A stretch of 29,981 nucleotides of DNA, taken from contig SDOA01000047.1 in assembly GCA_004524595.1 (NCBI GenBank), positions 1 through 29,981 on the forward strand, written 5' to 3'. Within the stretch, counting starts at the first letter, position 1; every line of letters begins with the position of its first letter. Of this stretch, positions 22,111 to 29,620 are shown in pieces. Position numbers and translations under genes: made by a program. The notes beneath the pieces were generated by a model. It had not been told where the DNA came from. It saw only the letters and a list, made by a program, of their open reading frames with translations, and did no database searches. The DNA comes from Candidatus Thorarchaeota archaeon (GTDB lineage Archaea; Asgardarchaeota; Thorarchaeia; Thorarchaeales; Thorarchaeaceae).

Positions 22111-22256
22111 TTCCAGACTCTAATTAAAATTGGAGAGTCACGGTAGGCTGATTGAAAAAGTCATGAGGCATAGGCCCTAGGGCGTAGTAAGACGCAGGCA
22201 GGTTCCAGATAGGTCGAATAAAGGGAGTTCGTGGTAGTATAGCACAGGAGACGTGC

Positions 22257-23555
22257 ATAAAAATAGGAACAGATTTCGACCAAAGTACAGCTAAATATGT
22301 AATTAGAGCTAGAATTGAGATAGATGGCGTGGTCGATAAACCAGATGTAGTTGGTGCGGTCTTCGGACAGACAGAGGGTCTACTTGGAGAAGATTTGGAT
22401 TTACGGGAACTTCAGCGCACTGGAAGGATAGGAAGAATTCAGATTGCGATTAGAACTCAAGGTGGAAGTAGTACAGGAGAGATTGTAATACCTGTTTCAT
22501 TGAACAAAACTGCTACTGCGATTCTTGCAGCGGCATTAGAGACAGTTGATAGAGTAGGTCCATGTACTGCAAAAGTAATTCTTGAAAAAGTTGAGGATAT
22601 TCGAGGCGCAAAACGAAGAAAAGTTGTAAGTAGAGCAATTAGCATACTCAAGGGATGGGAAGAAGATATCTCACCAGGTACTGATGAAATAACAACAGCC
22701 GTTACTAAAGGACGTAAGGTTTCAGTATCCAAATATGGTCCAGACGGACTGCCTGCAGGACCAGAGTTAGCTAATGCCTCTGAGATCATTATCGTGGAAG
22801 GTCGTGCAGACGTCATCAATCTCATGAAGTGTGGAATATTAAATACGATTGCAGTAGAAGGAACTCATATTCCCAAAACGATTGTCGATTTAACAAAGAA
22901 GAGAGGTAAGAAGGTCATTGCCTTTCTTGATGGCGATCGTGGAGGGGACCTTATTCTTCGAGAGCTTATGCAAGTGGCAGATGTCCATTATATTGCAAGA
23001 GCTCCAGAGGGGAAAGAGGTCGAAGAACTAACTGGACATGAAGTCACCAAGGCGCTTCAGACACAAATCCCAGCGGAACAAGCTCTACAACTAGTTCAAC
23101 CTAAGAGAACTTCAACTACTAAGAAAAAGCGACCTACAAGAACGACAGGTAGAACTGAAAGCAGACCTCAGAGAGAAGCAAAGAGAGTAGATGCCTTCCC
23201 GTCTCACCGTGAAGCATCTTCAAAAGATACCTTTAGAAAGTCTATCAAGAAAGAACCAGTTGTGGTTGATGAAAAATATACTGCAAAAATTGGGGAGATT
23301 AAAGAGGCTTTCAAGGCCGTTCTTTTCAATGAGCAAAAAGAGGTTATTGTTGAATGTGGAGTAGCAGAGCTTGCTAAGACACTTGACGAGCTTGATGTTG
23401 TTTCAACCATTGTGTTCGATGGAGTGATTACGCAACGTCTAGTCGATATTGCAATCAAAAAGGAGGCTAGACTCATCATTGGTGCAGCAGTAGCAGATAT
23501 TGAGCACAGATCAAATGGTCTGCAATTAGTGACATTTGACGACCTTGGAGTGTAA
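22257..23555 (+). CDS. dnaG: DnaG-type primase (archaeal, Toprim)
   Basis: This archaeal DnaG carries DGVVDKPDVVGAVFGQTEGLLG, the family hallmark, a helical region to about residue 170, a Toprim domain with EIIIVEGRADVINLMKCG and VIAFLDGDRGG, a Lys/Arg-rich linker (about 270-330) and a C-terminal domain ending in FDDLGV. Archaeal DnaG is linked to the exosome and RNA tailing as well as to priming. Homology extends 24 residues before the first GTG (22329): KIGTDFDQSTAKYVIRARI is in frame and family-like. No ATG, GTG or TTG occurs between the in-frame stop (TAA 22188) and there; ATA 22257, 6 bases after GGAG, is the best-placed initiator. This gives 432 residues. Confidence 0.95.
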   Translation: MKIGTDFDQSTAKYVIRARIEIDGVVDKPDVVGAVFGQTEGLLGEDLDLRELQRTGRIGRIQIAIRTQGGSSTGEIVIPVSLNKTATAILAAALETVDRVGPCTAKVILEKVEDIRGAKRRKVVSRAISILKGWEEDISPGTDEITTAVTKGRKVSVSKYGPDGLPAGPELANASEIIIVEGRADVINLMKCGILNTIAVEGTHIPKTIVDLTKKRGKKVIAFLDGDRGGDLILRELMQVADVHYIARAPEGKEVEELTGHEVTKALQTQIPAEQALQLVQPKRTSTTKKKRPTRTTGRTESRPQREAKRVDAFPSHREASSKDTFRKSIKKEPVVVDEKYTAKIGEIKEAFKAVLFNEQKEVIVECGVAELAKTLDELDVVSTIVFDGVITQRLVDIAIKKEARLIIGAAVADIEHRSNGLQLVTFDDLGV

Positions 23556-23557
23556 GA

Positions 23558-23683
23558 TATTGCTTCGTTTATACCAAAGAGTATTGGAAGCGAGAGATGT
23601 TAGCTGGATCTGCAAAACCGTATAGACAGGCGGCTTGAACTTCCTCTTATTTGGTCTTAGGTTATAACGAAGTAATACTCACA
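23558..23683 (+). ncRNA. Long hairpin with ACA, H/ACA-like guide RNA candidate
   Basis: A 12-bp lower stem pairs 23558-23569 (TATTGCTTCGTT) with 23666-23677 (AACGAAGTAATA), with one G-U pair. Above an asymmetric internal loop, ACCAAA 23573-23578 pairs with TTTGGT 23650-23655, then GGAAG 23586-23590 with CTTCC 23640-23644. ACA at 23681-23683 lies 15 bases beyond the internal loop, within the 14-16 base rule of H/ACA guides. I see no clear kink-turn and cannot name a target. It fills the gap between dnaG and the AAA+ gene. Confidence 0.35.
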
Positions 23684-23723
23684 ATTATCTCAGTGCTTAA
23701 GATGACATTAGAATGGAGCAAAT

Positions 23724-25172
23724 GTGAGGCTCTTGACTGTGATATCCCTTCTAGATAGACTGGAAACAACTGCAGAGGTAGCGACTCCGAACAATCCATT
23801 TCAGAGAATAGTAGGTCAAACACACGCTGTTAGGATTGTACAATCTGCCGTGAAACAACACAGACATGTGTTGCTCTGCGGTGTTCCAGGAATTGGAAAG
23901 TCTATGTTGGCAAAAGCAGCATATTCACTTCTTAAACCACCAACACAAGAAATCATTCTAAGAAAAAACCTGAATGTACCAGATAGACCAATTGTGGTTG
24001 TTTCTACGCACAACAATGAAACCTATTCGAATCATGATGATGACATGATGAAAGATATAATCTATATACAACCAGATAGATTACCATTTGATATTGCTGT
24101 AAAAATGGGTTATCGGTGTCAAAGGTGTAATGGACTTTCAATGCCCAATGAACCAGCATGTGCAGATTGTGGTGCACCAAAACGTTATGATTGGTCAAGT
24201 AGTGATTTTTACCATGGACTCTTTAGGGTTCTTGATATTGTCAGTGAACCGGCATTACGAACTGTCACAAGTATCGAAGAAGTGGCTGGCGAGTCAATTC
24301 ATGTCAAATATGAGAGGTTAAAATTTAACGAGATTTCTGTAACCAAGAAGAGGATCCGTGGAGAAACTGTTTTTGAACCAGCTCACAAAATAGAGGAGGA
24401 TCAAATTCTAGTTGCACTAGATGCAAAAAGATTCATCAGGGTGAGTGGAGCGAGCCATGTAGAATTACTTGGAGATGTAAAACATGATCCTTATGGCAGT
24501 GCCGAATCACTTGGAACATCTGCACATCAGCGAGTGATTCCAGGAGCAATTCATGAGGCACATGAGGGCATCCTATACATCGATGAAGTATCTGCATTAG
24601 GACCATATCAGAGCCATCTCTTAACTGCAATGCAAGATAAAATCTATCCTATATCAGGTCATAATCCTCTCAGCTCAGGTGCTGCAGTCAGAGTTGATGA
24701 TGTGCCTTGTGATTTCATTCTGTTTGCTTCATGTAATACTGAAACGGTTGGAGATATACTTCCTGCTCTCAGATCTAGAATCAGAGGATATGGTTACGAA
24801 ATTATGTTGTCTTCTTCTATGGAAAAAACAAAAGAGAATATCGACAGTATTGTTCGTTTCGCTGCACAGACTGTTGAAGAAGATGGAAGAATACCTCATC
24901 TGAAAGGTGATGCTGTAAGAGAAGTAGTCAGAGTTGCAGAGAGCTTTGCCTTTCAATTTGATGGTAGAAAACAGGCGCTAACATTACGCTTACGAGAACT
25001 TGGCGGTCTGATTCGCATTGCAGGAGATTTAGCTGTGCAAGAGGAGGAACAATTAGTACTTCCTGAACATGTGAAGAATGCAGAAGTATTGAGTAGAGGA
25101 ATTGATATGAACAGCCCCTATTACTTATCTAATGAAAAGGCAGAATCGATAAGCAAAGACTATTTCTTCTAA
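23724..25172 (+). CDS. LonB-like AAA+ ATPase without protease domain, with zinc ribbon
   Basis: This 482-residue AAA+ protein is closest in style to archaeal LonB ATPase modules: PFQRIVGQTHAVRIVQSAVKQHRHVLLCG, Walker A GVPGIGKSM (53-61), Walker B GILYIDE (282-288), a sensor FASCNTE, an Arg-rich LRSRIRGYG and a C-terminal lid. Where LonB has its membrane insert, this protein has a four-Cys zinc ribbon (Cys132, Cys135, Cys146, Cys149). The Lon Ser-Lys protease domain is absent: the protein ends shortly after the lid, and the next gene is pelota. The start codon at 23724 is GTG. Its place between dnaG and pelota suggests an RNA or translation-linked role, but that is inference. Confidence 0.85.
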   Translation: MRLLTVISLLDRLETTAEVATPNNPFQRIVGQTHAVRIVQSAVKQHRHVLLCGVPGIGKSMLAKAAYSLLKPPTQEIILRKNLNVPDRPIVVVSTHNNETYSNHDDDMMKDIIYIQPDRLPFDIAVKMGYRCQRCNGLSMPNEPACADCGAPKRYDWSSSDFYHGLFRVLDIVSEPALRTVTSIEEVAGESIHVKYERLKFNEISVTKKRIRGETVFEPAHKIEEDQILVALDAKRFIRVSGASHVELLGDVKHDPYGSAESLGTSAHQRVIPGAIHEAHEGILYIDEVSALGPYQSHLLTAMQDKIYPISGHNPLSSGAAVRVDDVPCDFILFASCNTETVGDILPALRSRIRGYGYEIMLSSSMEKTKENIDSIVRFAAQTVEEDGRIPHLKGDAVREVVRVAESFAFQFDGRKQALTLRLRELGGLIRIAGDLAVQEEEQLVLPEHVKNAEVLSRGIDMNSPYYLSNEKAESISKDYFF

Positions 25173-25180
25173 ACTTCGCC

Positions 25181-26287
25181 ATGATTGGTGGTGGCAAATT
25201 GAAAATAGTGAAACGCGCCCTCAAAGAGGGACTGATTGTCCTCAAGATTGAAATTTTGGATGATTTATGGCATCTTTACAACTCAGTTGGGGCGGGAGAT
25301 ATAGTTGTATCAAGAACTACTCGACGCGTGAGGGTTGGAGATGAAGATAGTAGAAAACAAGAGAGTGTAAGAAAACCAATGATTCTCAAACTTCGTGTGG
25401 AGGATGTGTCATTTCACTCATTCTCAAATCGTGTTAGAATTAAAGGGCAGATTCTCGAGGGGCCTGCTGATTTGATAAGCATTGGTTCCTATCATACTAT
25501 AAACATCGAACTTGGTGATACACTTTCAATAATCAAAGAACATTGGCCAAAATATATCCTTGATAGGCTCAATGATGCAACTAAAGATCAACTAAGTCCA
25601 ATATCACTTCTCGTGACAATAGAAGATGGGACAGCTGAACTATTTCTTGCAGCAGATTATGGGATAAAAGAAGTAGTGAGGGTTCGGACAAGTATATCGC
25701 GAAAGAGAGGCGACCAAAAGTCATACGATAACACAATAAAAGAATTCTTTGATGATGTTACTTTAGCCATAAAGAGTCAACTAGAACAAGGACGGATTGG
25801 TCTCATAGTGATTGCAGGACCAGGATTTACAAAAGATCATTTTAGAGAGCACCTGAGTAGTGTGGGTATAAAGGGATTGCCTCCAATTGTCGCTGAGAAC
25901 ACCAACTCAATTGGTGTACCAGGTGCAAAAGAAATACTCTTCAGAGGTGTAATTGGTAAGGTTATCACTGAGTTGAAGGTAGAAACAGAAACACGCCTTG
26001 TTGAAGAACTAGTTGAACATATATCAAAAGATAATGGACTGGGAGCATATGGTGATGCAGAAGTATCGAAAGCTGTCCAGTTTGGAGCAGTAGAAGAACT
26101 ACTCATAACGGATAAAAAACTTCGAGAGGGGTCGGATGATGAACGTAGAAGAATGGACTCACTCATTCGGAATACTGAGGCTACACGAGGTTCATTCCAT
26201 ATTGTATCAACAGAACATCCAACAGGAGAGCAACTCCATCGTCTTGGAGGTATCGCAGCAATACTTCGCTTCAGAATTAATCAATAA
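25181..26287 (+). CDS. pelA: Pelota (Dom34), ribosome rescue factor
   Basis: This 368-residue protein follows the archaeal Pelota layout. The N-terminal Sm-like domain (KIVKRALKEGLIVLKIEILDDLWHLYNSVGAGDIVVSRTTRRV) lacks GGQ and reads the empty A site. The central domain (about 140-270) contains IGLIVIAGPGFTKDHFREHL. The C-terminal eRF1-like domain carries AYGDAEVSKAVQFGAVEELLITDK and EHPTGEQLHRLGGIAAILRFRI. With its GTPase partner (aEF1A in archaea) and ABCE1 it frees stalled ribosomes. The start at 25181 is 8 bases after the AAA+ stop, so the two are one transcript. It ends one base from the convergent radical SAM gene. Confidence 0.97.
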   Translation: MIGGGKLKIVKRALKEGLIVLKIEILDDLWHLYNSVGAGDIVVSRTTRRVRVGDEDSRKQESVRKPMILKLRVEDVSFHSFSNRVRIKGQILEGPADLISIGSYHTINIELGDTLSIIKEHWPKYILDRLNDATKDQLSPISLLVTIEDGTAELFLAADYGIKEVVRVRTSISRKRGDQKSYDNTIKEFFDDVTLAIKSQLEQGRIGLIVIAGPGFTKDHFREHLSSVGIKGLPPIVAENTNSIGVPGAKEILFRGVIGKVITELKVETETRLVEELVEHISKDNGLGAYGDAEVSKAVQFGAVEELLITDKKLREGSDDERRRMDSLIRNTEATRGSFHIVSTEHPTGEQLHRLGGIAAILRFRINQ

Positions 26288-27403
26288 TCAGACGGGTTCA
26301 AACAAGGTCTGAAGGCGATCCCATGAAGGATATTCATATGATATGCCAATCTCAAGCGGCTCGAACTCTCTCAGGTTTTTCTTGATGGTATCTGGTATAT
26401 CAGCAAGAATCCAAGGAGCCAATTCTATTCGCATTCTCTTTAAATCCAAGTTCAAGTCTTCTTGATTTATCCCGATTCGGTCCTGCAAGATTGATTGAAT
26501 CTTTTTTAGCTGGCTAATACTTAGACTGGACCCATAAGGAGCTCGAATAATACCAACAATGAGTAAGGGATCTGAATCGTCGCGCTCTTCAAACCCTCTT
26601 CTCGTCTGTACCAAGCGACGCTCCAATCTGTTACGTAGTTGAACTCCATCTTTGTAACTTGCTGAACAAAAGTGAAGTGATATTTTTTTAAGATTTTCAC
26701 TACCCCATTCTAGGACCGCTCTAGCTGTGGATTGACTCCCTTCAATACTAGAACTTCCCATGTCTGTAAGACGCATATTAAGAGATGTCAGTCTGGCAAA
26801 ATTGGTCTCACTTGCTTCAAGTTCATTAATGTTAAGAAAAGCGATTCCCATGCCTTCAGCTCTTTTTGCAATTCCTTTGAGCTTGTCAACCTCACCGGGA
26901 ATCGCAGGCACTTCGATTCCAACATGAATGTCAAACGATAATGCGTCTTCTATTCCGCTCCAATCCTCGTTTTGTGGGTGAAAACGAATCTCATCTAATC
27001 CTGCACCCACCAACTTTCTAAGTTCATCAAGAGTTATGTTGGTTTTGCTTGTATAAAGATGAATGTGAAAAGTGGGTCCGTATACCTCTTTCAAAAGCTG
27101 AATATAGTGTAAAGTTCGATCTAATCTACAGAGAGGGTCACCACCACTTATTCCAGCACCTTCACCTTGTATAGAATTAACTTCAAAGATAATATCTTCT
27201 TCGCAAGACACAGGCATTTCATCTGCAAAGACTATGTCAGTCCCAGCCTTATCATCAGAAAGCGGACAATAATAACAAGAGCTATTGCACAATCCAGTAA
27301 CAAAAAGAACCATTTTTGATCCTCTGGCACATAGCTTGCAACCGAGAGGTAAGTTCCCGACCAGAAAAGAGCCGCCCTGAAGCTTTCTTATTTTACGTGC
27401 CAC
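26288..27403 (-). CDS. Radical SAM protein (COG2108-like)
   Basis: This 371-residue protein has the radical SAM cluster motif at Cys39, Cys43 and Cys46 (GLCNSSCYYCPLS), preceded by a CKLC pair (Cys22, Cys25). The SAM GGDP motif is ISGGDPLCRLDR, and PQNEDWSG and EVPAIPGE fit the half-barrel. It resembles archaeal COG2108, pyruvate formate-lyase activase-like proteins of unknown substrate. The C-terminal domain (about 270-371) is family-specific. The start lies 3 bases after the stop of the nucleotidyltransferase gene, so it is the last gene of a thiolase-nucleotidyltransferase-radical SAM unit, which suggests an RNA modification role. Confidence 0.85.
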   Translation of the reverse strand: MARKIRKLQGGSFLVGNLPLGCKLCARGSKMVLFVTGLCNSSCYYCPLSDDKAGTDIVFADEMPVSCEEDIIFEVNSIQGEGAGISGGDPLCRLDRTLHYIQLLKEVYGPTFHIHLYTSKTNITLDELRKLVGAGLDEIRFHPQNEDWSGIEDALSFDIHVGIEVPAIPGEVDKLKGIAKRAEGMGIAFLNINELEASETNFARLTSLNMRLTDMGSSSIEGSQSTARAVLEWGSENLKKISLHFCSASYKDGVQLRNRLERRLVQTRRGFEERDDSDPLLIVGIIRAPYGSSLSISQLKKIQSILQDRIGINQEDLNLDLKRMRIELAPWILADIPDTIKKNLREFEPLEIGISYEYPSWDRLQTLFEPV

Positions 27404-27406
27404 CTA

Positions 27407-28117
27407 TTATCGCCTCTTGCCTTGCCGTCTTTCAATTGTACGACGAAGAGCGGGATCACTATCCTGTAATCGTTTAGCAACTTCTTCAAAACTCTCTGTA
27501 TCTTTTAGCTTGTAGTTAATATATACACCTGTCTTCCCTACAATGTCACGTCGGGTTAGTACTCTTACACGTTCTCGTGCGATGTCAATACTTACATCGA
27601 GCTTTTTTGCGACAGCATACTCATTTTCGATGACCCCAGATTCAACATGTCCAGCAGGTATGGGTTCTATCAATAATAATCTCTTGTCCACACCTGGTAC
27701 TCGCATCTCTGCCTCAATGCTAACGGAGTCTATGACGCCACCCCAACGGTAGAATTCTTCTTCCCGTGTCAATGTCTTGAAAATCGGAAAGCTGACCACT
27801 ATTTCTCCTTCAAGATAGATATGTCCTTTTAGAACCATAGAGGGTGTAGCTTGTACAAGCTCTCTCATTATATAATGACCTAGCGCTAGCTCGATTTTGT
27901 AGCTGCTTACTTGCTGCAGAATAATGATGTCAATATCTGAAGAGGGTGCAACATCACCTCTTGCAACAGACCCGTGTAATAATGGACGTATTCCAATACC
28001 TTCAAGTTTCTTCATTATATCTAAAGCTCGTGAACGCAGCACATGGAAATTACTCCAATGTGATTGGTTGTAGATGATGGTTCGACTATCATGAAGGACT
28101 TCAGGTCGCTTTGCCAC
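27407..28117 (-). CDS. Predicted nucleotidyltransferase (COG2413-like)
   Basis: This 236-residue protein has the Pol-beta nucleotidyltransferase signature HGSVARGDVAPSSDIDIIIL: Gly49-Ser50, with Asp61 and Asp63 as metal ligands. A third acidic position lies in the strand ... EGEIVVSF. The C-terminus (about 160-236) is a basic helical domain (DIARERVRVLTRRDIVGKTG, RRTIERRQGKRR) that may bind RNA. It resembles archaeal COG2413. Substrate is unknown. It sits between the Ncs6-type thiolase (5-base gap) and the radical SAM gene (3-base gap), so all three are co-transcribed. Confidence 0.85.
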   Translation of the reverse strand: MAKRPEVLHDSRTIIYNQSHWSNFHVLRSRALDIMKKLEGIGIRPLLHGSVARGDVAPSSDIDIIILQQVSSYKIELALGHYIMRELVQATPSMVLKGHIYLEGEIVVSFPIFKTLTREEEFYRWGGVIDSVSIEAEMRVPGVDKRLLLIEPIPAGHVESGVIENEYAVAKKLDVSIDIARERVRVLTRRDIVGKTGVYINYKLKDTESFEEVAKRLQDSDPALRRTIERRQGKRR

Positions 28118-28122
28118 TTAAT

Positions 28123-29049
28123 TCAGCTCCTAATAGAATCAAGCATCTCACAGACCTTGCATAATTTTGCGGGAGACGGAGTCTTACAACGTTCACATAG
28201 AGCGAACTCCCATTTTTTCTGTTCGGTACGAAGAGCGGATAGTATTGTTTCCGAAGACCTTAGAATGGCTAATAACGTTCCTGGACGTTTGTACTCCATG
28301 TCATTTAGAAATGAACGTACATCATTGCGGTATGCCTCTTCAGCATAGGGGCAGGGGATATCATGATAAGGAAGGTCGAGATGATGCGCATATGCAACAA
28401 TATCTCGTTCAGTCAATTCGGTAATTGGTTTGATACGCGGAACCAATCCTGCCACAGAATCATCTCTATGGACGTTAGTCCTTACTATTCGAGAGACATC
28501 GCCACGTAAGATATTCATAATGACTGTCTGAGCCTCATCATCAAGATTATGACCAATAGCAACAACATTAGCTCCGATTTCTTGAGCGGCTATATTGAGT
28601 GCCCGTCTCCGTAATACACCACAATATGAGCAGGCTCCAACAGATTTGATAGGTTTTAGTTTTACGATTTCATCAAGAGTATGATGGAATAAGTCCTGAA
28701 ATGAGAATGTTTCAAGATTTAGATCAAGGGATTGTGTCAATTCACGAGCTGATTCAAGAGCGTTATTTCTGTATCCTTGTATTCCTTCATCAATTGTCAC
28801 AGGAACAACTTCAGATTTTGGAAAGGCCCTCTCAATTTTATGGAGTACATGAAGAAGAACAGCACTGTCTTTTCCTCCTGAGATTGCAACAGCAATCCGA
28901 TCGTCTTCTCTCAACATCTTTTGCTTGTTGATTGTACGTCGAACTCTATCGATTGTAGTATCAACTAAGCAGGTACCACAGAGGTATTCGGAGGTATATC
29001 TACGAAGATAGATGGCAGGGTTGCCACACTTTGAACATCCTGATTGCAT
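28123..29049 (-). CDS. tRNA 2-thiolation protein, Ncs6/TtuA type
   Basis: This 308-residue PP-loop ATPase has N-terminal zinc cysteines (Cys5, Cys8, Cys24, Cys27), the PP loop SGGKDS (57-62), the catalytic/cluster cysteines Cys140 and Cys143 (GACSYCGVLRRR) and Cys233 (DIPCPYAEEAYRND), NLDDEAQTVIMN, and a C-terminal second zinc finger CERCKTPSPAKLCKVC. It adenylates a tRNA uridine and inserts sulfur. Ncs6 members act on the wobble U34 and TtuA members on U54; the two are hard to tell apart by eye. ATG 29047-29049. It heads the operon with the nucleotidyltransferase and radical SAM genes. Confidence 0.93.
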   Translation of the reverse strand: MQSGCSKCGNPAIYLRRYTSEYLCGTCLVDTTIDRVRRTINKQKMLREDDRIAVAISGGKDSAVLLHVLHKIERAFPKSEVVPVTIDEGIQGYRNNALESARELTQSLDLNLETFSFQDLFHHTLDEIVKLKPIKSVGACSYCGVLRRRALNIAAQEIGANVVAIGHNLDDEAQTVIMNILRGDVSRIVRTNVHRDDSVAGLVPRIKPITELTERDIVAYAHHLDLPYHDIPCPYAEEAYRNDVRSFLNDMEYKRPGTLLAILRSSETILSALRTEQKKWEFALCERCKTPSPAKLCKVCEMLDSIRS

Positions 29050-29135
29050 TAAGACGACTACTCCGAGTGGTCACATTAAGGCCAATCAAGTTAAAGCTAT
29101 TCAAAGGACAGGAGGTATGGAGCTGTTCTGATTAA

Positions 29136-29558
29136 TCATGTCTTTGTCTTTGTGCCCATACTCTCTTTGACCTTTAAATCATCAATGATCTTTGTATGCC
29201 GTAGTTGCAGAGCCACTTTTGAAGCGCGGAAATTAGCAGCCTGGATGATATCTTCCACAGTTTTATGCCAGTCAGCTGGGGAGAGTGAGGTATATATTTC
29301 TTTGAATGAATCACTAAGTCGTTCTATACGTGCGAGACACTCTACACGATCTTCAGGAAGACGTTTCTCATCAAAATAGGTGAGAGAATGTCCTTTTAAC
29401 GCCTCCCAGTCAATATCGGTATTAGACAGGAGTAGTAGCCTTATTTTTTCCATTGGATCCTTCCATGAGTCTGGAATGAACATCGTAAGATAATCAGCAA
29501 GAGCTTTCCTAGCTTTCTCGCGAAGATCTTGACTCGAACTTATCTGATGTGTTATCAT
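29136..29558 (-). CDS. Unknown helical protein
   Basis: I do not recognise this 140-residue protein. It is charged and predicted almost entirely helical (LREKARKALADYLTMF, DRVECLARIERLSDSFKEIY, VEDIIQAANFRASKVALQLRH), with a short Lys/Thr tail and no membrane segment or cysteine motif. ATG at 29556-29558. It follows the M50 protease gene by about 60 bases on the same strand, with a TATA-like GCTAAAAAGG in that gap, and precedes the thiolase by about 85 bases. Confidence 0.6.
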   Translation of the reverse strand: MITHQISSSQDLREKARKALADYLTMFIPDSWKDPMEKIRLLLLSNTDIDWEALKGHSLTYFDEKRLPEDRVECLARIERLSDSFKEIYTSLSPADWHKTVEDIIQAANFRASKVALQLRHTKIIDDLKVKESMGTKTKT

Positions 29559-29620
29559 CTTTCATCAGTAACTAGTATCATTTTCCCCTTTTTAGCTCCC
29601 ATAAAACAGAGAGGCTGTCA

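Larger units (their letters stand above)
21547..22256 (+). ncRNA. Structured non-coding block before dnaG (one or more RNAs, unidentified)
   Basis: About 700 bases hold no credible protein but many helices: CGGTACC 21567-21573 with GGTACCG 21656-21662; inside it CTAAC 21589-21593 with GTTAG 21644-21648 and a hairpin at 21605-21626 (AGC-CAGAA / TTCTG-GCT); ACCTGACAA 21667-21675 with TTGTCAGGT 21761-21769; TGTTCAAGA 21773-21781 with TCTTGAACA 21787-21795; ATTAGC 21819-21824 with GCTAAT 21838-21843; TGCGC 21998-22002 with GCGCA 22049-22053. A TATATAAT box (21540-21547) lies about 25 bases before the first helix. Size and nesting would suit SRP RNA or RNase P RNA, but I cannot find the SRP helix 8 or RNase P P4 consensus, so I leave it unnamed. 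The strand is inferred from the promoter and flanking genes. Confidence 0.5.

Noticed and set aside
21919..22146. 75-residue ORF inside the non-coding block
   Set aside because: It has no family pattern and covers the repeat and stem-loop region, and its reading frame is explained by chance in a structured RNA.
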